DNA of 64,000 nucleotides, taken from Zychaea mexicana (Eukaryota > Mucoromycota > Mucoromycetes > Mucorales > Lichtheimiaceae). The stretch lies in contig NW_026516766.1 of assembly GCF_025766255.1 (NCBI RefSeq), forward strand, positions 100,852-164,851. Direction: 5' to 3'. Shown here in pieces: positions 1-10,616 of this stretch. The translations under genes and the position numbers were made by a program. The notes beneath the pieces were generated by a model. That model had not been told where the DNA came from and made no database searches. It worked only from the letters and a program-made list of their open reading frames with translations. The stretch's first letter is position 1; each line of letters begins with the position of its first letter.

Positions 1-2051
1 TGATCGAAAGAACAGGATGATCATGAGCGAGCCGGGAATATATATCAATGGAAAGAGAGCCACAGACATGATATTCGTAGTATTAAAACTGTGGAACAAG
101 ACTACTCCACGATGATGTTGTTTAAATGGGATACTCACGTGAGTTAGCGTACTTTTTACTACCACACTGGTAAGTTTCGGATGAAGAAGAAGAACAAAAA
201 GCCGCCTTCAAACTCTATAATTGAACGATCGTCCTTCCGCACGTGGCTCATTCATTAAAAAATGACGATGGGCATGTTTCCAAAGAATTGTGGCTGCTCT
301 ATCTCAAAGCAATCAGTAGAACAAAGATGCGCAATGTTCTGGATCGTTGTAGATAAAATGCGCAATGCTTTCAAATGGGACTTTGCGTGTGTGTGTGTCC
401 GTCATGATACTTTTTTTTCTGCAAAAAGTGGCGGGGGTGGGGGTGGGGGTTGGCGGGCGGAGGACGGATCGGAAATAAATTAGGACCCTTTTTCTTATTT
501 TCTGTAATGACGTGCTGGTGTAACTTTTTTCTACCTTTTCTCTTGGACGGGGGACTTGTTATGCGTCTCTCTCTCTCTCTCTCTCTCTGTCTTTTTAGCG
601 GGAAAGACGCAGCAAGAAGAAAGAAGAAGAAGCAGCAGCGGAATATATGATCATGCACTGATAAACGAAAGGAAAGAACGCTTCCCTTCCAGGAACCGTT
701 ACTTTTTCTTTTTGCTACATAATTCCGAAGGTGGGATGTTTCGTTTTTTCTCACTCGTCTGTTGTGAAATTTATGAAATTGAAACAACAGGGAATCAGAT
801 TTTCTGAAAAGCAGTAGTTACGGGCAAAACTTGTCAAGTGCTCTAGTTTTTTTAAACAAGTAGTTTGAGGAGCGGATCGGCCGATAAAAAACACCGTTTA
901 TCGGCTTTTAGTAGTAGAAGAGCTAGTGTTAGAAAACTATGATGTAAGTTCTTTTTATCTAGTGTGATCTGATGCGGGAACTCAGCAAGAAATTTCTGGA
1001 GGTCTTTTTTTTTTTTAACACAGCAGCTTACAATGCGCTCAAAGCGGAGAGAGAGATAGTAGTGTTTATTTGATGTTGCCACAGAGAGAGAGAGAGAGAG
1101 AGAGAGATACAAAGGAGGAGTGGATGGGTGGGATGGGGAGGGAAAGGGGAGACTAGAGAGAGGGGCAGTTATAAAGTTTTTCTTTTTGTTACATTTGTTA
1201 AAGAATAACACACAATTTTAAGCTATTTTGCTATATCAAGTGAAATTGTTCTCTTGCGTGTTAAGTGGATGTGTTTAGTTGACAGGTGTGTGTGTGTTGT
1301 GTTGTGTTTGACAAAAGCCTGTTTGCTATTGCGACAGTCTCCTTTAAAAGAGGCATAGTTCCCCTCTTTCCCCAAAGATAGATAAAGTTCCGAGAGTGTA
1401 CATACCTTTCATGGTGCAAAGGCGTTTTCAGGCCTAATCGATGGGAGGAAAACGTATTTGGTAATCATCGGAATTCGGAATTCGATTGCCGGGTCACCCG
1501 TATAAGCTCTCTGTCCCCCCCTTTCTTTAAACCCAAAGCTAGCCAAATTATCGGGCTGGTCGGGTCTTGTTTAATGGTTGGTGGGGGGGAGGTCAATGTA
1601 TAGCGTCATCCTATGTTTCAAATTCCCCCTCTTTTGTTCCCTTCTTTCACGATGTACAAATGGAGAATTGACAGAGACTTTTTCTCATGTGTGAGTGACA
1701 GGCAGGCAGAAGCACATGCAAGGGACCAAAAAGAATTTGTTACAAACAGGGAAAGTTACAGTTGATTATCAAATGACAAGTGTCAGGCACATGAAAAAAA
1801 AAAAAAATTTTTTTAAACAACAGCGACACTATTTCATGAAACTCGTCTTAGTCAATAAAATCAAAGATCCGATCCAAAACAAGAACGGTGACAGGCTGGC
1901 CCGTCAAAGCGAGACACCAAAAAAAAACAAGATAAAAAGGAACGGACTTTTTGCGCTTCTTTGGTTGCACCTGTTATCTCTCTCTTTCCTCTTTCTTTGA
2001 GCCCCTGCTTCTTTTACTCACTCAACAACCTCTTTAAAACACACTATCATC
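1..2051. other. Intergenic, no gene recognised
   Basis: No coding region is supported here. The open frames are made of low-complexity sequence: a CT tract near 570-587, a GA tract near 1082-1108, a GT-rich stretch near 1286-1310 and poly(A)/poly(T) runs. The right end, a CT-rich leader just before 2052, is probably the promoter and 5' leader of the GPD1 gene. I see nothing else. Confidence 0.6.
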
Positions 2052-3233
2052 ATGACTGTCGAAAACGTTTGCATTATTGGCTCCGGCAACTGGTAAAAAT
2101 CCATCACATTCTCCCCCCCCCTTTTTTTTTTGTTTTTGTACTGTCATGCTGACTCTTTATGTATATAGGGGTTCTGCTATTGCCAAGATCATTGGTGAAA
2201 ACACGGCTCGACACAGCGACGTCTTTGCACCCACTGTGCGCCAATGGGTCTTTGAAGAAAAAGTGAATGGCGAAAACCTGACCGAAATCATCAACACCAA
2301 GCACGAAAACGTGAAATACCTGGCCGGTGTGTCGCTCCCGACCAACGTGGTGGCCATTCCAGACGTGGTCGAAGCCTGCAAAGGTGCTTCCTTGATTGTC
2401 TTTGTCTTGCCGCACCAGTTTGTGCGCGGTGTGTGTGAAAAGATGAAGGGTCACCTGGCGCCGAATGCCCGTGCCATTTCGCTCATCAAGGGTTTGGAAA
2501 TTACGCCCCAGGGCACCCGTCTGTTCTCGGAAGAAATCGCGCGTGTGTTGGATATTCCTTGCGCTGCACTGAGTGGTGCCAACATTGCAGACGAGGTTGC
2601 GCGTGAAAAGTTTTGTGAGTCGACGGTTGGCTGCACCAACATTGCCGATGGTCAGGTGTTCCACAAGCTGTTTGACGCACCTTATTTCCGTATCAACGTT
2701 GTTCAGGACCATGTCGGTGTTCAATTGTGCGGTGCGTTGAAGAATGTGGTGGCCGTCGGTGCAGGATTATCGGATGGTCTGGGTTTTGGAAGCAACACAA
2801 AGTCGGCGATCGTGCGTCGTGGGCTGGTGGAGATGCGCAAGTTTGGTCAGACCTTCTTTGGCGATGTGGTTCAGACCGAGACTTTCTTTGGTACGTTTTT
2901 TTCTTGTGTGTGATATCAGTAGTAATTAGTTTCTTGTTTGTTCTAACCCGGGTTGTTATTATAGAATCATGCGGTGTTGCAGATTTGCTGACAACGTGCA
3001 TGGGTGGCCGTAACCGCAAGGTCGCCGAGGCATTTGCAAAGACTGGCAAGTCGATCGATGTGTTGGAGGCTGAGCTGTTGAACGGCCAGAAGCTCCAGGG
3101 CACGCTTACGGCCAAGGAGGTCAACGAGTTCTTGACTGCACGCAACATGGTCGAGGAATTCCCTCTCTTCACCACCGTCTACCGTATCTGCTACGAAAAC
3201 CTTGACATGCACGCCATTGTTCGTGACATTTAA
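2052..3233 (+). CDS. GPD1: Glycerol-3-phosphate dehydrogenase (NAD+), cytosolic
   Basis: This enzyme reduces dihydroxyacetone phosphate to glycerol 3-phosphate with NADH, feeding glycerol and glycerolipid synthesis and osmotic adaptation. Exons are 2052-2092, 2169-2890 and 2965-3233, giving 343 aa, the usual family length. The start ATG is chosen because exon 1 encodes [14 protein letters not shown], the first half of the Rossmann GxGxxG motif, which continues as GSAIAK after the 76-bp intron. Further family signatures are the segment VFVLPHQF, the catalytic lysine in [12 protein letters not shown] (about K205) and the substrate-binding segment [11 protein letters not shown]. Both introns are GT-AG. 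The gene is convergent with the mannosyltransferase gene that follows. Nothing is odd. No peroxisomal or mitochondrial targeting signal is obvious. The assignment is firm. Confidence 0.95.
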
Positions 3234-3935
3234 AATTCTCTTTTTTGTCGTCATGATGTATATTTCTTCCCTTCTTATCACTACCAACTACTACAACAAC
3301 AGCACTTTTACACACACACCTTGCATATACACAGCCATTTTGCTTTTCATACCTCATTACACACTCTCTCCTCCACACACACTACACACACTCAAAAAAA
3401 CAACAACAACAACCTGCATATCATCATCTTCAACTCTCATAAAACGATAGATTGCATTGTATAGAATTCTTCCTCCCTTTTGTTTTTTTTATTAAAGAAC
3501 AATCTTCATATGATGTTTGTTTGTAATACAAATAGTTGGATGAAAATGGATAAAGAGTCCGTGCCAAACACACTTTCACATGTGTATGTATGTATGTGTG
3601 TGCAACCATCTATCTATCCCTGGGCGATCTACTTTGTGGAAAATCAGGGGAATCATCAAATATTATAAAGATGTTGTAGTTATTTTACAGTTATTATTAT
3701 TATTATTATTATTCTTATTATTATTAAAAAGAGCTGCTATGTGTGGTTTTCTGAGAGAGAGAGAGAGAGGAGTAAGTGAGTGAGTGTGTGTGAGAGTGTG
3801 TATATATAATATATGAAAAAGAGCTATGTATAGAGAAGGCTGTTGTGTCTATGTATATATAGAGGGAAAACATTAAGAGTGGGTAGTTATAAAAAAAAGT
3901 TAGTAGTCATTAGGAGGAGTCATTAAGGAGGATCT
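3234..3935. other. Convergent intergenic region
   Basis: Shared 3' flank of GPD1 and the MNN9-family gene. It holds CA-rich and ATT/TTA microsatellite tracts (about 3688-3724), a GA tract (3752-3770) and an AT-rich part that probably carries both polyadenylation signals. No gene is seen. Confidence 0.5.
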
Positions 3936-5434
3936 CTACTGATTCATGACGTGGTAGATGAGATAACCAGGCAGACCATAGACACCAAAGCCCATAGCCT
4001 TGGCCATCTTTGCAAATCCTTCGGTTTCAACCTGGTGCTGGAACACATAGGGCGGGAAGTTTGCACCTTCACGATGTACCACCGCTTTAACGAGTGTGAA
4101 TGTCGCACCCTAAGAAATGAAAAAAACACCCACCCGTCAGCTCTTTCTATCCCTCTCAAGATATACAACTACTACTACTACTACTACTTACCACACCGTC
4201 CAAGGGCACCTTGTTGAGCTGTCCCAAGTGAGTCGGCATATCGACCATCAATGCACGGTTGGTCAGGAACTCGTAATAGCCTAGAATGGTCCCCCGGTTT
4301 CGTTCGTTCGTTCGTTAATCAAACAGTTTATCTCCGGTAATTGTTTCCCCGCAGGTCTTACACTCTCTCTGTGTAGTACCACAAAGTATCACTCATCAAT
4401 TGCGTGTGACCCCACTGTCCTTTTTGTCCTCCCCACGGCTCTCCCTCCCTCTCTCTCTCTCTCTCTCTCGACTCCTTATCGATTGCAAACAGGCCAAAGA
4501 GAATCTCTACATACCTTCCAACAAGACATATTCCTAAGAACGTTATTACAAAGAAAAAAAAAAAGGGGGTAAGTAAAAAAAATCCAAGGAGGGGGGGAGA
4601 GAAAAAGATAAAAAGATAAAAAATTACCGGGTCGAGATCTTTTTGCATAGCCAAGGACTGTTCTGTTTCTTGCCAGTTATTCTTGTCGTAACCCCAAAAC
4701 GAGTTGTCCTCCGTTTCACGCAGACAGTTTGGCACGACCACATCGACATTCACGCTCATGAGGTCCTCGAGGATCGTCGTTGGGTATTCGACCAAGTCCA
4801 CATCCAACCAGAGCACCCAGGCATGTTCTTCTCTGAGCGCAGCCGTCAAGAGATAGTTGCGAGACCGCGCCATGTACGACCGACGCAACGGCTGCAATTC
4901 AAACGTGTGTCGCTTATCCTCGGGCAATTCAAAGTTGAAATCCTTTTCATAGATCGCAACGTGATGGTACCGTTGCTCAGGATCCCGTCGGTTCAGAAAC
5001 ACATTGGCCTGTTCCTTGAGCAACTCGACCGTGTCATCCGTCGTGTCCGAGACCAGGAACGCAATCGATATCAAGTGCTTTGGATACGTCATTCGGTCGA
5101 TCAGTTCAAAGTAGCGGGCCAAGTAGGGTGAGGCATTCTTGAGCGGCGTTAAAATCAAGACATGTTCTTGCTTTTCTTTCCCCTCTGCAGTGGCCTCAAT
5201 TCCATTCAGATTGATAAACGTTGTATGTTGTTGTTGTTGTGGAGAGGAAGATGTTGAAAATGCAACGGCTTCGTTGAACGTTCGGATCGTGCGGCCACAT
5301 GAACTCAGGCCGAAGGTGGCCCGTGAAAAGGTGAGGACGGATACGAGGATGAAGGTGATGATGCCAATGAGGATGACCGTCAGTCGTTTGTTGCCCCGTA
5401 CAGATGCGTACTTTTCTGTGGAGAGACCAAGCAT
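3936..5434 (-). CDS. MNN9: MNN9/ANP1/VAN1-family Golgi mannosyltransferase
   Basis: Predicted type II Golgi membrane protein of the mannan polymerase complex, which extends alpha-1,6-linked mannose on N-glycans. Exons in transcript order are 5434-4628, 4533-4515, 4280-4192 and 4109-3936 (362 aa). A short cytosolic N-terminus is followed by one membrane segment (about residues 18-37), a low-complexity stem and the glycosyltransferase domain. That domain shows VLILTPLKNA, MARSRNYLL and a DxD-type motif in LWLDVDL. The second exon is only 19 nt and restores the family segment VLLEGYYEFLTNR. The C-terminus carries VETEGFAKMAK and GLPGYLIYHV. An in-frame ATG 78 nt upstream (5512) would add 26 residues; 5434 is preferred because it sits a normal distance before the membrane segment. 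Which of the three yeast paralogues it corresponds to cannot be decided by eye. Confidence 0.9.
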
Positions 5435-5831
5435 CTTCTTTGCGTCCGTTTTGTTCGTTTTGGTTCGTTTGGTTGAGTAAGAAGGAAAAAGAGGATCGAC
5501 AAAGAAGATCAAGGAAGAGAAAAAGGAAGAGAGGGAGTATGTGGAAAAAGTAAGAAGGATGGTTAAGAAAGAAAGAAAAAAAAAAGGGGGAAAGAAAAGA
5601 GAGAAACCTCCCTTATTTACGCTTTGTCTCCCCCCAAAAAAAAAACTATTTTTTAACTTTTTTTGATCCCCCCAAAAAAAAAGCTGGACGATCAGAAATT
5701 AGCAGGCCGCAAAGCCATTGGTCCAAATCTATACTACGCATCGTTGTGTTCTAGTGAGACGTTGCAACAAAACTTTTGGGAGCAAAGCCTCACCACCACG
5801 ACTACAACACCAAGCTTTTTTATTATTTGTG
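5435..5831. other. Intergenic between two minus-strand genes
   Basis: Promoter side of the MNN9-family gene and 3' flank of DUG3. The sequence is dominated by purine-rich tracts with A9-A11 and G5-G6 runs (5560-5690). No gene is seen. Confidence 0.5.
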
Positions 5832-7357
5832 TTAAGAGATTGAAGAGCATGCTGCCAATTGACTCATAGGATGGGCCATCATTTGGGCGTGTGGTTCTGG
5901 TATTCTGGCAATAGCATCGTTTTGACTCGTACTTGTGGTGGTAGTAGTACCCCCCACTTTGACCTCCAACCCACGTTCTTCGGCATAAAACATGTCCTTG
6001 ATCGGTTGTTGGAGCACGTTGAGCTTTGGAGTGATCACCATCACTGTGTTTGTGGGGATCGTCAACCAATCTGCTTCTTCAAACGTCAAGGGTTCTAAGA
6101 ATAGAGAGTGAGTTTTTTTTTTCGAGAGTCTCGCCAAGAAATACTCTATTTAAAAGGCATTTATTACCACTGGCAACAACCACCATATCTTCCCGTCGAT
6201 CCGCTTTGACCATCCGATAGTGTCCCGGTCGATAACATTCAAAGCGCGTGCCTGACGAGAAATACAACGACGCCGCCTCTTCGGTCTTGCTGCTAATGTA
6301 CCGTACACAGACCACCGACGCTCCATCCGTCACTGCAAAGTTCAACAGCGACGGCTCGGTGATTCCTGCTTCTTCCGCCCACGCGTTCAGCTGTGCAATG
6401 GTCTTTAGCATGGCTTCCTTGAGTTCTTGATGATCAAAAGTATCTGCTTTGGGATTGGCCAGCTATTATCAAGTTGTTTTAGTTTCTTTTCAAAAAAATA
6501 TTCCCCTTTTTGCAAAAAACATACAAAGCTTAGGAACAAGGCAAACGCCCACTCCGAGTCAGTACTGCCTTGAACGAACAAAAACAATTCTTCAGGCAAT
6601 GCGTTCTGGAGTTTCCGTTTAATCTACAGAAAACAACAACAACAACAACAAAAAGTTTTTTGTTTTTAATAAACCCAGAATCTTTACAACCCCCTTTCAG
6701 CAAATGATATACCTTTTCAAATTGTGCAATGCCTCCATTATGCATAAACATGATCCGTCCATAACTTTAAGAACTTTTTAGAAAAACATGATCGGGTTTC
6801 AGGATCTCAAGAAGGAAACTTACTTCCAAGGATGGCAATTGGCTTCAGTGACAGCACCCGAGGTGCTTGCACGCACATGGGCAAACAGTAACGGGCTCTT
6901 GATCTTTTCTGCGAGACGGACAAGATTGGTATTGCTCCATGCAGGTGTCACGGACGTGAAAATGCCTGGGATATGGGTATTATCTTGATCCTCACTGTCA
7001 TACCATCCAACGCCAAATCCATCCCCTATATATAAAAAGGCAATATCGTTTTTTTTTAGGTTCTCTCTCTCTCTCTTTCTCTCTCTCTATTTTTATAGAG
7101 GGTGAAATATACCATTGAGAGGTCGTCGATGATCAATACGTAATCGTGAGTCAAATGATTGGTTGATTATGGAATGTGCAGGATTCGTAAGAAGCTAATA
7201 TAAAAAGAAAAAGAGTTGGAATGAGTGTTCCAGTTTGCTTAGGGCCTTTGAATTGAGCCTTCAAGGCTAAAGAAAAGTATTATAAGAGAGAGAGAGAACC
7301 GGTTACATGAGCTAGTAAAATGGGTTGTTTGCCTTTGTATAATAATAATCGGCACAT
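5832..7357 (-). CDS. DUG3: DUG3-like class II glutamine amidotransferase
   Basis: Likely the amidotransferase subunit of the DUG2-DUG3 complex, which hydrolyses the gamma-glutamyl bond of glutathione in the cytosol. Seven exons (7357-7307, 7194-7113, 7025-6824, 6764-6713, 6623-6525, 6462-6168, 6094-5832) encode 347 aa. The N-terminus MCRLLLYKG places Cys2 as the N-terminal nucleophile after Met removal, which fixes the start. Family motifs follow: NQSFDSR, NGDGFGVGWY, FAHVRAST, NCHPW and MFMHNGGIA, then the segment GSTDSEWAF and a C-terminal region with FAVTDG and VVASEPLTF. All six introns are GT-AG and the frame closes at every junction. The gene is tandem with the MNN9-family gene and divergent from the KRE9-like gene. 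Length fits yeast Dug3. Confidence 0.93.
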
Positions 7358-8852
7358 TGTTATGTTCTATATGGAAAAGAAATGAGGGGAAACAGTATAG
7401 GGAGAGAGAGAGGGAAAGCAATTGTATGTTGAACTTTTGAAACTATTAGGAGAAAGGTGGCGGCCCCGACGTCATTTGCAGCAGATATACCATTGGTTCT
7501 TACCATGTGTGTTGCATCAATATTACTACACCCCATTGTCAAGAAGATGTTTTTATACACACACACACTCTCTTTCCCTTTTATTCTTCTTCAAAGCTAT
7601 GGAGTTTATAATTCCTTACAGTCAATAACCCCACCCATCATTAGGCATTTTGAGGGGAAAAGAAAAAAAGGTGGGAAAAAGAAAAAAAACCCCCCCCCGG
7701 GAATTGATGATTGTTTGACAACTGACAACATTCTGCATCATCGTTACTATCAGCGGTTTTCCTTGTTGTGGATAGAAAGTGCTTCTCTTTCCCCGGAGGT
7801 TGGCTCCTCCAACTCTCCCCTTTAGTCATCATCATTCACCAACACTACGCAAACACATCACTTTCCATCCTTTGAGACCGCCCGCCCGCCCCCCCCCCAT
7901 AGAAAATTCGAGAAAAGTGTTGCCATCACAACCACCAAGTAGCAATTTTATTACCAAGATAGATATTCACTGGGTTACACGATAATTTTTTTGTGTTTAC
8001 GTCTTTTCTTCTTTTTTACTGCTACTACTGCGCTTGTCTTTACATACTGGTGGTTATTGATGATGTCATGTGGAGATGTTTATCACCTATGGAAAAGGTT
8101 AGCATCATTGGCGTGATGTTCAACTACTACTACTACTACTGCTACTAATACAAAAGCTTTTTCTTGATTGAATTCTTTTTCAGCATGCCAGGGCGGATAA
8201 AACCTTCTACTACTACTACCACTACTGCATATATAATAGGGACGTGTCCGTTGTTTTTACTCTACATGGATGTGTTATTTTCTGCAGATCTTTTCCCGAT
8301 CACGTGGTACCTAATACGACCCGTCCTAAGAATAGTCATGCTTTTTAAGGACAACGTTCCTCAATGAATAGCGCCCTTTTTATTCTATTGAGCACCCTTT
8401 TGTACACACTAACATTACAACAACTATTGCTAACATTTCAAAAAATGTTGTTTTGTTGAAACCACAAAGAAGGTTTCTTTTCTTGACCAAGATAGTCGAG
8501 CTAAAAGACTAATAACACCTTTTTTATAGAAAGCAAAAGCTGTTGTTATTGCTGCGGTTAGTGGTGATGGATGGGGGATATTTTGGCTAGTTATATAGAA
8601 AATGGCCAGAATATCTTGCTTTCCTCACTACTGTCTGTTATACACATTACCATGTCATTGGCATTCGTTGTGTGTGTGTGTGTGTGGTACTTAACTTTAA
8701 AATCCGGGAAGCCCGTTGTTGTGCAAAAAAAAAAAAAAAAAAAAAAAGCGACAGACATTTTATAAACTTTACGTCTTCCTTTTCACCATATCTGGTTCTT
8801 TCTTTCTTCTTCTTCTGCAACTCAAGTCAGTCAATCACTAGCTTTTAGCAAG
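7358..8852. other. Divergent intergenic region
   Basis: Lies between the starts of DUG3 (-) and the KRE9-like gene (+), so it should hold two promoters. It contains GA/CT tracts, ACT/CTA repeats (8126-8148, 8201-8225), a C10 run at 7687-7696 and an A22 run at 8726-8747. A CT-rich stretch precedes the KRE9-like ATG. The small open frames are low complexity and are not supported. Confidence 0.5.
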
Positions 8853-9617
8853 ATGAAGTCCTCTATCACCTTTTTGATGATGATGCTCTTGTTGGCCTCT
8901 GCTGCCAGCGCTCTCGTCTGGAACCCAGAAATGTAATAGAATGCATTAGGAATATTAGTAGTATCACCAGAGATGTAATGGTTCAAAAAAATATGCTAAT
9001 TCAGTTGTTTCATGATGCATGTACACTCAGTATCACACCGAGCGCTAGAACAAAGTGGCGCGCTGGAGAAACATACACCGTTCAATGGTAAAACAAAAGT
9101 TTACTGCTGGGGGTATACCTGCTGCAGTAGTAGTAGTAGTAGTATCATAGTACTTAAAAAAGCGTACATATCTTTTGTATGGCCCCCATCCTACTTTAGG
9201 AAAACCACTGTTGTCGACATGGATATCCCAGATGGTGTAAAGTAAGTTTTGTCTTAAAATCACTCTTTAAAAAAAGAAATTCGAGAGAAAATAACTTGTT
9301 TATTCGGGGATATAGTGGTACCATCAAGCTCGGTTATTTGGAAGAAGGTTCCATTAATGAGCATCTTTGTAAGTTTGGGTACTTTTGGCTCGATCAAAGA
9401 AGAGGGCTCTAAAACACACACACACACTCTCACACACACACAACATCTAGACTGGGATTTAGCCAGTGCTTTCCCACTCAATTCGGGCGCACAAAGCGTA
9501 ACTTTGCCATCTGACCTGGAAACCAAAAAGTCTTACATCATTGTGGTCATGGGAAATTCAGGCAACGCTTCTCCCAAGTTCACGATCAAGGCTGCTCGTC
9601 CTTTTGCTTTTCAGTGA
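8853..9617 (+). CDS. Small secreted protein with KRE9/KNH1-type domain
   Basis: Predicted secreted or wall-associated protein of 132 aa. Exons are 8853-8932, 9031-9087, 9200-9241, 9316-9368 and 9451-9617. The N-terminus is a signal peptide (MKSSITFLMMMLLLASAASA). The mature part starts with an ITPS..RAGETYTVQW pattern and continues with VNGTIKLGYLEEG, SYIIVVMGNSGNASPKFTI and a short C-terminal tail. This is the immunoglobulin-like pattern of the Ser-Thr-rich GPI-anchored / KRE9-KNH1 N-terminal family (PF10342), linked in yeast to beta-1,6-glucan assembly. No C-terminal GPI-attachment hydrophobic tail is seen, so the protein is probably soluble or held non-covalently in the wall. Introns are short and GT-AG, and intron 4 holds a CA microsatellite. 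Domain family is likely; function is inferred from the family. Confidence 0.85.
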
Positions 9618-10616
9618 ACACTTTCTTATTACCTTGTCGTTTCCTGGAATATCTCTTCATCTATCCGTTCACCAGCCCCCACTCACTCACCACCCTTTTG
9701 TCGACCCCCCTCAACATACACAACTTTGACAACAGTAGTCCCATATTTAAATTGTACATACACGCTCCTTTCTTTTCTTATTTTGGTAAAGTACAGTACA
9801 TATAGTCTCCCCATTCCTTTCGTTAACTCGCTTTCTCCCGCCCTCACTGCCCTACTACTTTTCGTACACTATAAATATTCTGCTAGCTGGTCTTTTCTTT
9901 GATTCAGCAGTAGCAGGAAAATGCTATCATTCCATGTGTGTACCTGTACCTGTAGCTTTCTATCTAGGCAACTCAGCGTTTTACATCCACATTGGGATAT
10001 ACCATAGCAGCTTGCGCGTTATGTATGGGAACAAAAGTTGTTATATGCATTGTACGGGGTCGACAAGTTAGTATTTAGACCTCTTTTAAATGTAACATTT
10101 CTCTTTTCTTTACATTGTTGCATCTTGTATAGTATGGTGTTGGGTTTCAACAGAGACAGTAACAGCGAATCATAGCTCTATGACAAACCGTTAGCCAGTA
10201 TGTGAATAGAAATCTTCTTATACATGAAAAAAGACATTTAATCCAAGAAGTTGCAGGCCGACATCTTCTTGTTGTTGGATTTAGCGGTGAACTGGAGCGA
10301 GGTCACGGCCTTTCAGCGAGAATTAGTAATGCTTTAGGACTCTTAAACTATTGACATCTTGGCTACAGAGCGTTAAACACATCTTTGATGTTGTATGATA
10401 TACCATGACAATGATAGCTTATAGGGGCACCAGGCAAAGTGCTGCGAAATCGCTGTTAAGCCAATCAAAATCCCCGTGATTTTTTTTATTTCTAGACACA
10501 GAAGCGCGCGTGTCATCGCTGCTGAACTAAAAAAAACTTGGCTGGCTTGTCGTTTTCTTCCATTTCCTTTTCGTCACAAAAAAAAAAAAAAAACTCAAGG
10601 GGCAACAACCGATATA
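9618..10616. other. Intergenic region
   Basis: Between the KRE9-like gene and NUP188, both on the plus strand. It contains the CT/CA-rich 3' flank of the former and an A15-16 run at about 10578-10593 just before the NUP188 start. No gene is supported; one short minus-strand peptide resemblance was examined and rejected. Confidence 0.5.

Noticed and set aside
450..1211. Several 60-138-codon frames at the left end
   Set aside because: They consist of CT/GA/poly(A) low-complexity sequence and overlap on both strands.
2077..2160. Alternative start for GPD1 reading through the first intron
   Set aside because: The ATG at 2052 with a GT-AG intron restores the complete GxGxxG motif, which the read-through lacks.
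10238..10315. Minus-strand peptide with LQFTAKS resembling the N-terminus of ESCRT-III CHMP1/Did2 proteins
   Set aside because: Only about seven residues match, no continuing exon is found, and the frame stops at once. Probably chance.
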